Origin: Candidatus Omnitrophota bacterium
GTDB taxonomy: Bacteria; Omnitrophota; Gorgyraeia; JACOVV01
DNA length: 5,640 nucleotides
Direction of reading: 5' to 3'
NCBI GenBank assembly: GCA_016177145.1
Contig: JACOVV010000026.1
Coordinates: forward strand, 1 to 5,640
Part shown: positions 1-5,640 of the stretch, piece by piece
Position numbering within the stretch: the stretch's first letter is position 1
How the letters are laid out: every line of letters starts with the position of its first letter
The notes under the pieces: model-generated
Told to the model about the DNA's origin: nothing
Database searches by the model: none
The model's input: the letters and a program-made list of their open reading frames with translations, nothing else
Position numbers and translations under genes: made by a program

Positions 1-435
1 ATTGAGTTCGCGCGCGATGTCTGCGGGTTTAAAGAGGCGCACTCGACCGAGTTTCACAAAAAAACCCCTTATCCTGTTATTTCGCTTTTGGAAGAACAAA
101 AAAAGGTCAAGAAAATGGGGGGGACGATGCGTTTAGGGGGATATCCCTGTACCCTCAAAAAGGGGACGTTGGCGCATAAGGCTTACAAAAAGGATGAAGT
201 CATTGAACGCCACCGGCACCGCTACGAGTTCAACAATAAATACTCGGAGGCAATGGAGAAGAACGGGTTCATTATTTCAGGCCAGACCCCGGGCAGCGGT
301 CTTGTTGAAGTGATCGAACTGCAAGACCACCCATGGTTTATCGGGTGTCAATTCCATCCGGAATTCCAGTCCAAACCGGACGCCTGCCATCCGCTCTTTA
401 GGGAGTTTATCCGGGCTTCCCTGGAAACGGTGTAA
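1..435 (+). CDS. pyrG: CTP synthase, C-terminal part (5' end outside window)
   Basis: CTP synthase makes CTP from UTP, ATP and glutamine in the cytoplasm. Only the last 144 residues are present, open from the left edge in frame 1 and ending at TAA 433-435. They are the end of the class I glutamine amidotransferase domain. Family hallmarks seen in order are IEFARDV, AHSTEF, GGTMRLGGYPC, ERHRHRYEFNN, LVEVIEL and DHPWF. QFHPEF then carries the catalytic His (codon 355-357) and Glu (361-363), and HPLFREFI follows near the end. The catalytic Cys of the triad and the synthetase domain lie upstream. No truncation or frameshift is visible. In many diderm bacteria pyrG lies between kdsB and kdsA, so CTP supply is next to its user KdsB; kdsB immediately upstream is an inference. 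Identification is secure. Confidence 0.97.
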   Translation: MEFARDVCGFKEAHSTEFHKKTPYPVISLLEEQKKVKKMGGTMRLGGYPCTLKKGTLAHKAYKKDEVIERHRHRYEFNNKYSEAMEKNGFIISGQTPGSGLVEVIELQDHPWFIGCQFHPEFQSKPDACHPLFREFIRASLETV

Positions 436-468
436 TCTCCTAAAACCCTTTCATTTTCGATGAATTTT

Positions 469-477
469 TGATATACT
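469..477 (+). promoter_or_regulatory. Probable extended -10 promoter for the kds-lpt operon
   Basis: The 53-base gap after pyrG contains TGATATACT: a TG extended -10 dinucleotide (469-470), one base, then TATACT (472-477), which matches five of six bases of the sigma-70 -10 box. No good -35 is seen; TTTCAT at 449-454 is the candidate at 17-bp spacing and is poor, as is common for extended -10 promoters. Transcription would start near 483-485, only about 4-6 bases before the kdsA ATG at 489. Assignment is by pattern only. Confidence 0.45.
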
Positions 478-488
478 AACAAAGTTCC

Positions 489-1340
489 ATGAAAACTATC
501 GTAGTTTGTGATATTTCAATAGGTAAGGGGAATTCTCCGGTCCTGATTGCGGGCCCGTGCGCGATCGAAAATGAAGCGCAAACCCTGCGCCATGCCGAGA
601 GACTTATGAAACTCACGCAAGAACAAGAGGTTCCATTCATTTTTAAGTCCAGCTACGACAAGGCGAACCGTCTCTCAGTGAAGTCCTACCGTGGACCGGG
701 AATTAAGGAGGGATTAAAGATTTTAAAACGGGTTAAGAACGAGCTGGATCTCCCGGTTCTAAGCGATGTCCACTGCCAGGAGGAAGTAACAGTAGCAGCA
801 GAGGTCCTCGATATATTGCAAATTCCGGCTTTTCTCTGCCGGCAGACTGATTTGATAACGGCCGCCGCAAAAACCGGTAAGGTTGTCAATATCAAAAAGG
901 GACAATTTATGGCTCCCTGGGATATGAAAAATATTGTAGAAAAGATAGAGAGCGCGGGGTGCCAGAAAATTCTTCTGACCGAGAGGGGAGCCAGTTTCGG
1001 TTACAATAACCTTGTCAGCGACATGCGTTCGATTGTGGTGATGCGGGAGTTTGGCTATCCGGTGATTTTTGACGCGACCCACAGCGTGCAATTGCCTGGA
1101 GGAGCCGGAAGTTCTTCGGGAGGACAGCGGCAGTTTGTGCTGCCACTCGCTCGCGCCGCGGCGGCAGTGGGGTGTGATGGGCTGTTTCTGGAAGTGCATG
1201 AAAATCCCGATCAGGCCCCCAGCGATGGGCCTAACATGGTGGATTTCTCCATGCTGGAGGAATTATTGGTTCAGGTAAAGGCGATTTGGGAGGTGGGAAT
1301 TAGGGGCCAGGCCCCTAATTCCCAAAATCATCTTGACTAG
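489..1340 (+). CDS. kdsA: 3-deoxy-D-manno-octulosonate 8-phosphate synthase (metal-type), altered C-terminus
   Basis: KdsA condenses phosphoenolpyruvate with arabinose-5-phosphate to give Kdo-8-phosphate, in the cytoplasm. The 283-residue protein is one TIM-barrel domain (DAHP synthase/KdsA family). Visible motifs are IAGPCAIE (20-27), [10 protein letters not shown] (52-61), SYRGPG (66-71), [11 protein letters not shown] (112-122), NIKKGQF (134-140), [10 protein letters not shown] (196-205) and [16 protein letters not shown] (233-248). Cys24, His198, Glu235 and Asp246 match the metal ligands of the Aquifex enzyme, so this is the metal-dependent class; the E. coli type has Asn in place of that Cys. 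The ATG at 489 is the first sensible start but has no Shine-Dalgarno, consistent with a leaderless message. Residues 270-283 ([14 protein letters not shown]) replace the usual helical tail and are encoded by a palindromic repeat. The stop codon overlaps the kdsD start by 8 bases. Confidence 0.96.
   Translation: MKTIVVCDISIGKGNSPVLIAGPCAIENEAQTLRHAERLMKLTQEQEVPFIFKSSYDKANRLSVKSYRGPGIKEGLKILKRVKNELDLPVLSDVHCQEEVTVAAEVLDILQIPAFLCRQTDLITAAAKTGKVVNIKKGQFMAPWDMKNIVEKIESAGCQKILLTERGASFGYNNLVSDMRSIVVMREFGYPVIFDATHSVQLPGGAGSSSGGQRQFVLPLARAAAAVGCDGLFLEVHENPDQAPSDGPNMVDFSMLEELLVQVKAIWEVGIRGQAPNSQNHLD
1288..1293 (+). promoter_or_regulatory. Shine-Dalgarno-like GGGAGG ahead of the kdsD palindrome
   Basis: GGGAGG lies inside the end of kdsA, 39 bases before the TTG start of kdsD, too far to work in linear form. 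The 31-base palindrome at 1294-1324 begins at the next base, and only 8 bases (1325-1332) separate its end from TTG 1333. If the stem folds, the Shine-Dalgarno to start spacing becomes about 8 bases, which is normal. No other Shine-Dalgarno is seen near TTG 1333. The geometry is seen directly; its use is inferred. Confidence 0.45.
1294..1324 (+). repeat. Perfect REP-like palindrome, unit 1 of a cluster
   Basis: Two perfectly complementary 15-base arms (TGGGAATTAGGGGCC at 1294-1308 and its reverse complement at 1310-1324) flank a single A at 1309. The first mismatch outside is G1293/A1325. The GGGGYC-N-GRCCCC core is the kind of palindrome found dispersed in genomes that carry REP-associated tyrosine transposases (RAYT); none is in view. 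It is read through as the KdsA C-terminus. It has no T-run after it and lies between tightly coupled genes, so it is not a convincing intrinsic terminator. Confidence 0.85.
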
Positions 1341-2367
1341 AATTAGTGGCCAAACCCCTACTATCTACTCTGCCAGGCGTAAAAAAAATAGGGGTCTGAC
1401 CCCGTTTTCCTCAATCGAATGCGCTAAACGGGTTCTTCGCATCGAGAGCCGGGCGATCGAAAAACTCATTGGCCAGGTGGGAGAGGAATTTAACAGAGCG
1501 GTAGAAATGATCTTTTCCTGTAAGGGAAAAGTGGTGGTCAGCGGGATGGGGAAACCGGGATTAGTGGGGCAAAAAATTTCCGCCACTTTGGCTTCCACAG
1601 GGACGCCAAGTCTTTCCCTGCATCCCGCCGAGGCGATTCACGGCGATTTGGGGCGGGTGACGGCGGACGACGTTGTGGTCATTCTTTCCAACAGCGGCGA
1701 AACGGAAGAGATTATTCGTTTGCTGCCGATGGTCAAGAGGATCGGCGCCAAAATAATTGCGATGACCGGAAATCTTCGCTCAACGCTGGCCAAGGAGAGT
1801 GACGTGGTCTTGAATGTGGCTGTGAAAGAGGAGGCCTGTTCTCTGGGATTGGCTCCGACCGCCAGCACGACGGCGATGCTTGCCATGGGGGACGCGCTGG
1901 CCGTGGGATTAGTGGAAAAGAGAGATTTTAAAGAAGAGGACTACGCTTTTTTTCATCCCGGCGGGAGCTTGGGGAAAAAACTGGTTTTGCGGGTTGAGGA
2001 AATTATGCGTTCGGGCAAGGATCATCCGGTCGTGGATCATCAGACGAAGATCCAGGAAGCGCTATTGGCGATTACTCAGGCCAGAGCGGGGGCGGCCAGC
2101 ATTGTTAATGGGAACGGGAAATTAGTCGGTATTTTCACCGATGGGGATCTGCGCCGTCATCTGGAGAAAGATCCAGACCTTTCAAGAAAGAAAGTTGGAG
2201 AGGTGATGACTCCTCATCCGGTCGTGATCACCAAAGGCCGCCTGGCGGCGGAAGCGCTGAGGATTCTCAAAGAAAAAAAGATCGACGAAATTCCGGTTGT
2301 GGACCAAGAAGGACGGCCGGTCGGGTTAGTGGATGTTCAGGATTTGCTGAAGGCAGGGCTGGTGTGA
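1333..2367 (+). CDS. kdsD: Arabinose-5-phosphate isomerase (KdsD/KpsF), extended N-terminus
   Basis: KdsD interconverts ribulose-5-phosphate and arabinose-5-phosphate, feeding KdsA. The 344-residue protein has a SIS domain (about 50-190) and two CBS domains (about 225-285 and 290-344). Motifs are GMGKPGLVG (71-79), ASTGTPS (87-93), [11 protein letters not shown] (97-107), SNSGETEEI (119-127), [10 protein letters not shown] (171-180), [10 protein letters not shown] (208-217) and FTDGDLRR (268-275). Lys74, Glu126, Glu167 and His208 fall at a constant offset of 15 from E. coli Lys59, Glu111, Glu152 and His193 (recalled numbering), so the active site looks intact. GKPG replaces the common GKSG. 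The start is TTG 1333: the frame opens at 1279, and no ATG or GTG precedes the conserved AKRVLRIES region (31-39). Residues 1 to about 26 come from repeat DNA, making the protein about 15 residues longer at the N-terminus than in E. coli. It overlaps kdsA by 8 and kdsC by 4 bases. Confidence 0.95.
   Translation: MTRISGQTPTIYSARRKKNRGLTPFSSIECAKRVLRIESRAIEKLIGQVGEEFNRAVEMIFSCKGKVVVSGMGKPGLVGQKISATLASTGTPSLSLHPAEAIHGDLGRVTADDVVVILSNSGETEEIIRLLPMVKRIGAKIIAMTGNLRSTLAKESDVVLNVAVKEEACSLGLAPTASTTAMLAMGDALAVGLVEKRDFKEEDYAFFHPGGSLGKKLVLRVEEIMRSGKDHPVVDHQTKIQEALLAITQARAGAASIVNGNGKLVGIFTDGDLRRHLEKDPDLSRKKVGEVMTPHPVVITKGRLAAEALRILKEKKIDEIPVVDQEGRPVGLVDVQDLLKAGLV
1339..1365 (+). repeat. Decayed REP-like unit 2
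   Basis: Aligned to unit 1 at a fixed offset of 43 bases (1296-1322), 20 of 27 positions match without gaps, including GAATTAG, GGCCA and CCCCTA. The stem is broken at several pairs (C/A at the centre, T1347/C1357, T1343/C1361). It lies just inside kdsD, read as RISGQTPTI, in the same repeat phase as unit 1 in kdsA. Confidence 0.65.
1385..1411 (+). repeat. Decayed REP-like unit 3 with intact core
   Basis: Aligned to unit 1 at an offset of 88 bases, 18 of 27 positions match. The core is a perfect 6-bp inverted repeat, GGGGTC (1391-1396), T, GACCCC (1398-1403), with further AAA/TTT complementarity outside two mismatches. It is read in kdsD as KNRGLTPFS, again in the same phase as units 1 and 2. 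A run of eight A (1381-1388) spans its left edge. Confidence 0.6.
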
Positions 2368-2894
2368 AACCGGAAATTTTGGAATTCGCCAGAAAAATTT
2401 CGATTCTGATGCTGGATGTGGACGGTGTCCTCACGGACGGCAAGATATACTACGGTAATTATGGGGACGAATTGCAGGCGTTCAACGTCCAGGACGGGAT
2501 GGGAATGGGTTTGTGGCATCGGGCCGGCCTGCAATCCGTGATTATCAGCGGGAGGAGCACCAGAATGCTCAAGCGCCGCGCTAAAGAAATGCGAGTTACC
2601 AAAGTCTTTCAGTCTGTCGGCGATAAGGAAAAAATCTATTTGGAGATTCTCCAAAACATGGGAAAATCAGATGAAGAGGTTTGTTTCATTGGAGATGACT
2701 TAAATGATATTCCTTTGTTCCGAAAAGCAGGGTTGGCGGTGGCGGTTCCTAACGCGGTCGCGGAAGTAAGAGAATCGGCGCGCTATGTCACCCAACATGC
2801 CGGCGGCAATGGAGCGGTCCGGGAAGTGATCGATTTGCTGTTGAAAGCGAATGGAAGATGGGAGAAAGCCACTCGCGATTTTCTAAGGAGCTAA
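2364..2894 (+). CDS. kdsC: 3-deoxy-D-manno-octulosonate 8-phosphate phosphatase
   Basis: KdsC hydrolyses Kdo-8-phosphate to Kdo and phosphate, the step after KdsA. The 176-residue protein is a capless HAD-superfamily phosphatase of the usual KdsC length; the family forms tetramers. Motif I is DVDGVLTDG (18-26), with nucleophile Asp18 and acid/base Asp20. Motif II is ISGR (61-64), motif III contains Lys88 in GDKEK, and motif IV is GDDLND (110-115), which binds magnesium. The tail AGGNGAVREVIDLLL (146-160) is characteristic of KdsC. It starts at GTG 2364, inside the GTGA overlap with the kdsD stop. An AGGCAGGG stretch at 2351-2358 gives a weak Shine-Dalgarno about 5 bases ahead, so translational coupling to kdsD is likely. 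No key residue is missing. Confidence 0.95.
   Translation: MKPEILEFARKISILMLDVDGVLTDGKIYYGNYGDELQAFNVQDGMGMGLWHRAGLQSVIISGRSTRMLKRRAKEMRVTKVFQSVGDKEKIYLEILQNMGKSDEEVCFIGDDLNDIPLFRKAGLAVAVPNAVAEVRESARYVTQHAGGNGAVREVIDLLLKANGRWEKATRDFLRS
2885..2890 (+). promoter_or_regulatory. Shine-Dalgarno fixing the kinase start at ATG 2897
   Basis: AAGGAG at 2885-2890 is 6 bases before ATG 2897. It lies within the last codons of kdsC and is the strongest ribosome binding site in the window. It decides against the in-frame ATG at 2858, which lies deep inside kdsC and would add 13 residues. Confidence 0.8.
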
Positions 2895-2896
2895 CT

Positions 2897-4204
2897 ATGG
2901 AAGAGACCCAGTTTCAAACGCAGCTTGAGCAGTTAGTGCAGGAAATCGAAAATCAGAATCCTGAGCAGCGAAAGCGGGGAATGCAGTTGTTGATTCGTTT
3001 ATACGATCTGAGCAAAAATCTTCATTTGGCGCTGGAGATCGACCAGCGTTTAAAACTGATGACGCAGAAAATCGGCGCTCTGCTGGAAGCCGAGAGGGTT
3101 TCCGTCATGTTGATGGACAAACGGAGCGGTGAACTGCACGTTCGCGTGGCAACGGGCATGCGGGAAGAGATTATTCCCGAGGCAAAAATGAAATTCGGCA
3201 AGGGTATCGCGGGGTGGGTTGCCGAATCCGGAAAAACTTTGTTGGTAAAAGACACCAAGCAAGACACGCGTTTTCCTTACCGGAACGGGCAGCAGTACCA
3301 GCATGATTCTTTTTTGGTCATGCCGCTTCGCCTCCGTGACAGGACTATTGGACTGATCAACGTCACGAATAAAGTTTCCAGAGTTAGCTTTACCGAGATG
3401 GATCAAGTTGTCCTGGAAATGGTATCGGACCAGCTGGCCGCGGCCATTGACCAATCTCTGCGTTATCAGGAAGCCGACAGAATCGCTAAAGCCAAGGTTG
3501 ACTTCATCACCATCGCGTCCCACGAGTTAAGGACTCCTTTAACGGTGATCAAGGAAACAGTTTCCTTGCTGAAGGACAAGATTTTTGGCCCGCTTAACGA
3601 AATGCAAATACGATATTTGGACCGCACGAAAAACCACGTGGACCGGCTGGCGCGGTTGGTGAATGAGCTTCTCAATATCGCGCGTCTGGAAGGTCACGAG
3701 GCCCCCATGCAGAGGGCGCAGCTGGATTTATCCCAGTTGATCAGGACAACTGTGGAATCTTTCGTCCCCCAGGCGGAAAAAAAAGGACTGCGGCTGGCGT
3801 TTGACGCGGAGCTGTCCCTTCCGAAAATCTGGGGGGATTCGGATAAACTGGTTCAAGTGCTGGTCAATCTGATCTCCAATTCCATTAAATTTACTCCTAA
3901 AGGAGGGTTAATCGCCGTTCATGCGAAACCGGAGGAAGGAGATACTGTTTTGATTCAGGTACAGGACACGGGCTGCGGCATTCCTCGAAGCAGGCAGAAA
4001 GAAGTGTTCGACCGGTTTAAACAGCTGAAAAGCTTTGCCAAGGAAAAAACAGAAGGGATTGGACTTGGATTGGCCATTGCCAAGGAGATCGTGGAACTCC
4101 ACAGTGGTCAGATTTGGGTGCAGAGCCAGGTAGAAAAAGGAAGCACTTTCTTTGTGCGCCTTCCGATCGATCCGAGAGATCATGAGCGAGAACAAAAAAA
4201 ATAA
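2897..4204 (+). CDS. Soluble GAF-domain sensor histidine kinase
   Basis: This is a two-component histidine kinase that should autophosphorylate on His and pass phosphate to an unseen response regulator. From ATG 2897 it has 435 residues. In order there are an N-terminal helical segment (1 to about 40), a GAF domain (about 40-190; RVSVMLMD, GKGIAGWVAESG, VMPLRLRDRTIGLINVTNK), a linker helix, the HisKA domain with ASHELRTPL (phospho-acceptor His209) and the HATPase domain. The ATPase shows NLISNSIKFTP (N-box, Asn324 and Asn328), DTGCGIP (G1, 357-363), FDRF (F-box, 371-374) and GIGLGLAIAKEI (G2, 387-398). No membrane segment or signal peptide is seen, so it should be cytosolic. GAF ligands include cyclic nucleotides, haem and other small molecules; the ligand cannot be read here. 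It sits 2 bases after kdsC and overlaps lptCA by 23 bases, so it is co-expressed with Kdo synthesis and LPS export. No receiver domain is present. Confidence 0.92.
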   Translation: MEETQFQTQLEQLVQEIENQNPEQRKRGMQLLIRLYDLSKNLHLALEIDQRLKLMTQKIGALLEAERVSVMLMDKRSGELHVRVATGMREEIIPEAKMKFGKGIAGWVAESGKTLLVKDTKQDTRFPYRNGQQYQHDSFLVMPLRLRDRTIGLINVTNKVSRVSFTEMDQVVLEMVSDQLAAAIDQSLRYQEADRIAKAKVDFITIASHELRTPLTVIKETVSLLKDKIFGPLNEMQIRYLDRTKNHVDRLARLVNELLNIARLEGHEAPMQRAQLDLSQLIRTTVESFVPQAEKKGLRLAFDAELSLPKIWGDSDKLVQVLVNLISNSIKFTPKGGLIAVHAKPEEGDTVLIQVQDTGCGIPRSRQKEVFDRFKQLKSFAKEKTEGIGLGLAIAKEIVELHSGQIWVQSQVEKGSTFFVRLPIDPRDHEREQKK

Positions 4205-5003
4205 CCTTTGGGCCTTGTTTCTCCTGATCATGGTTCTGGCATCCGCCGTGTCAGCTGAGGAGGAACTGTCTCCTGAACCGATTCAGCCGGATGACGATTC
4301 TCATCAGGAAATATGGAACTTCTCTCTCTCCGGACATGATCCGACAGGGAGTAAACGGTGGGAAGTGAGCGGGGACACGGCTGATATTTTTTCCGATGCC
4401 AAGATTGGGCTGACAGGGGTGAAAGCGACTTCATTCAGCCCCACGGGAAGTTTCACGCTGAATTCAAAGAAGGGGACCTTTGACAAGATAGAGAATAACA
4501 TCGAACTCAAAGAGGAAGTAGTGGCGCAGTCAAGCGACGGGACCACGTTTAAATCGGATCATTTGGACTATCGGGCCGAAACAGGAGAGATCAAGACCGA
4601 CGCTTTTGTGGAGATCGAGCAAAAACAAATGCGGACTTTTGGTTACGGGGCGAAGGCGGAACCCGGGGAAAAGAAACTGCAATTGGAAAAAAATATCACG
4701 GTGATCGCCAATCCGTCAACGACCATTACCTGTAAAGGGCCTCTGGAGGTGGATTATAAAAACCAGATCGCCGTGTTTGAGAACGATGTCCGTGTCGTTG
4801 ATCCGAGAGGCGAAATCATCAGTGATCGGATGGAAGTCCAGTTCAATAAAGAATTGGAAACGATCCAAAAGGTCATTGCCACCGGGAATGTGCGCATCAC
4901 CCAGGGGGAAAACGTGACCCGGAGCGACCGCGCCGAATACGACGTCCAGGAGGGAAAAGTAACGTTGTCTCAGCAGCCGCAGCTTCAGGTGGTTCCGCAA
5001 TGA
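4182..5003 (+). CDS. LptC-LptA fusion, periplasmic LPS transport protein
   Basis: This looks like LptC and LptA joined in one 273-residue polypeptide, forming part of the periplasmic beta-jellyroll bridge that carries LPS to the outer membrane. Residues 1-25 are a signal sequence: a lysine-bearing start, a hydrophobic stretch WALFLLIMVLASAV and a signal peptidase I-like site AVSA before EEEL. Residues about 45-172 are LptC-like (FSLSGHDPTGSKRWEVSG, GTFDKIENNIELKEEVVAQS, FKSDHLDYRAETGEIKTDA). Residues about 180-270 are LptA/OstA-like (CKGPLEVDYKNQIAVFENDVRV, SDRMEVQF, VIATGNVRITQGE, RAEYDVQEGKVTL). ATG 4182 is chosen because the signal sequence follows at once; an in-frame upstream GTG at 4152 would spoil it. 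The Shine-Dalgarno is weak (GAGAG, 4174-4178). It overlaps the kinase end by 23 bases and lptB by 4. Domain assignment is from motif recall and could be a single long OstA-type protein. Confidence 0.85.
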   Translation: MSENKKNNLWALFLLIMVLASAVSAEEELSPEPIQPDDDSHQEIWNFSLSGHDPTGSKRWEVSGDTADIFSDAKIGLTGVKATSFSPTGSFTLNSKKGTFDKIENNIELKEEVVAQSSDGTTFKSDHLDYRAETGEIKTDAFVEIEQKQMRTFGYGAKAEPGEKKLQLEKNITVIANPSTTITCKGPLEVDYKNQIAVFENDVRVVDPRGEIISDRMEVQFNKELETIQKVIATGNVRITQGENVTRSDRAEYDVQEGKVTLSQQPQLQVVPQ

Positions 5004-5640
5004 AAGATCAAGAGCCGTTAATTACGGCGGGGAATTTGATGAAATCATACGGCGACCGCACAGTGGTTGACGGTGTTGATGTGCAAGTGCGGCGTGGAGA
5101 AATCGTCGGGTTACTGGGACCCAACGGGGCCGGAAAAACAACCGTTTTCTATATGCTGGTTGGTTTTATTAAGGCGGACGGCGGGAAAATTACGTTTGAC
5201 GGTCAGGAGATCACGCATCTTCCCATGTACCAACGGGCGAGGCAAGGGATTGGTTTTCTGGCGCAGGAGCCGTCTGTTTTTCGGCGGATGACGGTAGCGG
5301 AAAATGTGATGGCTATTCTGGAAACTCTGCCGCTGACACACCGCCAACGGCTGGGCCGCCTGGAAAAACTGCTGGCGGAGTTAAATCTCTCTTCCTTGGC
5401 CAAGAACCTTGCCTACACTCTTTCCGGCGGAGAGAGGCGCCGCCTGGAAATCACCCGCGCCCTGGTGACGGAACCGCAGTTCCTTCTGCTGGATGAACCG
5501 TTCAGCGGCATTGATCCGATCGCGGTTTACGAAGCCCAGGATATTATCCGCGGACTCAAAGAAAAAGGGTTGGGAATTCTATTGACGGACCATAATGTGC
5601 GGGAGACGCTGGCGATTACCGATAGGTCCTATCTGATGGC
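5000..5640 (+). CDS. lptB: LPS export ABC transporter ATPase LptB (3' end outside window)
   Basis: LptB is the cytoplasmic ATPase that drives LPS extraction from the inner membrane with LptF, LptG and LptC. The frame opens at ATG 5000 in an ATGA overlap with lptCA and stays open for 213 codons to the right edge. A Shine-Dalgarno (AGGTGG, 4987-4992) lies 7 bases ahead. Every ABC motif is intact: Walker A GPNGAGKTT (40-48), Q-loop Gln89 in LAQEPSVFRR, signature LSGGERRRLEI (141-151), Walker B FLLLDEP (161-167) with catalytic Glu166, D-loop SGIDP and switch His198 in LLTDHNVRETL. GERRRLEI, DEPFSGIDPIAV and TDHNVRETL are diagnostic of LptB rather than a generic importer ATPase. Roughly 25-30 C-terminal residues should lie beyond the window. 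Confidence 0.96.
   Translation, partial: MKDQEPLITAGNLMKSYGDRTVVDGVDVQVRRGEIVGLLGPNGAGKTTVFYMLVGFIKADGGKITFDGQEITHLPMYQRARQGIGFLAQEPSVFRRMTVAENVMAILETLPLTHRQRLGRLEKLLAELNLSSLAKNLAYTLSGGERRRLEITRALVTEPQFLLLDEPFSGIDPIAVYEAQDIIRGLKEKGLGILLTDHNVRETLAITDRSYLM

Noticed and set aside
280..297. GGCCAGACCCCGGGC inside pyrG, resembling the repeat core and also read as SGQTP.
   Set aside because: The residues align with the normal PyrG segment SG-x-S/T-P before LVE and the length is typical, with no palindrome extending outward; the likeness is coincidental.
450..469. TTCAT-TTTCG-ATGAA stem followed by five T, as a pyrG terminator.
   Set aside because: The stem has only five mostly A-T pairs and overlaps the likely promoter; too weak to call.
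759..1199. A 146-codon open frame on the minus strand inside kdsA, and similar antisense frames elsewhere.
   Set aside because: They lie opposite strongly conserved genes, have low-complexity unfamiliar translations and show no ribosome binding sites; they are shadows of the real genes.
1294..1324. Perfect palindrome as an intrinsic terminator of kdsA.
   Set aside because: No T-run follows, it is within the kdsA coding sequence, and kdsD overlaps and needs the same message.
2858..2896. Upstream in-frame ATG 2858 as the kinase start.
   Set aside because: It lies 37 bases inside kdsC without a good Shine-Dalgarno, while ATG 2897 has AAGGAG at 6-base spacing.
4152..4181. Upstream in-frame GTG 4152 as the lptCA start.
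   Set aside because: It would put ten residues with several charges ahead of a well-formed signal sequence; ATG 4182 gives a normal N-terminus.

Overview
The window is a stretch of conserved, ordinary-looking chromosome from a Gram-negative (diderm, LPS-making) bacterium. It is the Kdo/lipopolysaccharide-export gene cluster, with every gene on the + strand: 3' end of pyrG (CTP synthase), kdsA, kdsD, kdsC, a soluble GAF histidine kinase, a fused LptC-LptA periplasmic protein, and the 5' part of lptB. The order pyrG-kdsA-kdsD-kdsC-lptC-lptA-lptB is familiar from deltaproteobacteria and several poorly cultured diderm phyla. The metal-type KdsA also points away from Escherichia-like gammaproteobacteria. 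An Omnitrophota/PVC or deltaproteobacterial-grade source is plausible, but the sequence alone does not settle it.

Layout. Bases 1-435 finish pyrG. A 53-base gap (436-488) holds a probable extended -10 promoter very close to the kdsA start, suggesting a leaderless or near-leaderless message. From 489 to the right edge the genes are packed as one likely operon: kdsA/kdsD overlap by 8 bases, kdsD/kdsC by 4 (GTGA), kdsC and the kinase are 2 bases apart with a clear Shine-Dalgarno, kinase/lptCA overlap by 23, and lptCA/lptB by 4 (ATGA). There is no gene-free stretch over 300 bases, and I found no RNA gene, CRISPR array or intact mobile element.

Function. KdsD makes arabinose-5-phosphate, KdsA condenses it with PEP to Kdo-8-phosphate, and KdsC removes the phosphate to give Kdo. 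PyrG supplies the CTP that KdsB (not in view) needs to activate Kdo. LptB and the LptC-LptA protein belong to the machine that carries finished LPS from the inner to the outer membrane. The kinase in the middle has no response regulator in view and may sense something relevant to envelope synthesis.

The most unusual point is the kdsA/kdsD junction (about 1294-1411). It carries a perfect 15-bp-arm palindrome and two decayed relatives, resembling REP-type elements. They have been absorbed into coding sequence as the last ~14 residues of KdsA and the first ~26 residues of KdsD. The palindrome sits exactly between a good Shine-Dalgarno (GGGAGG) and the TTG start of kdsD, so folding it would bring the two to normal distance. 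I see no wholly new multi-gene system here.
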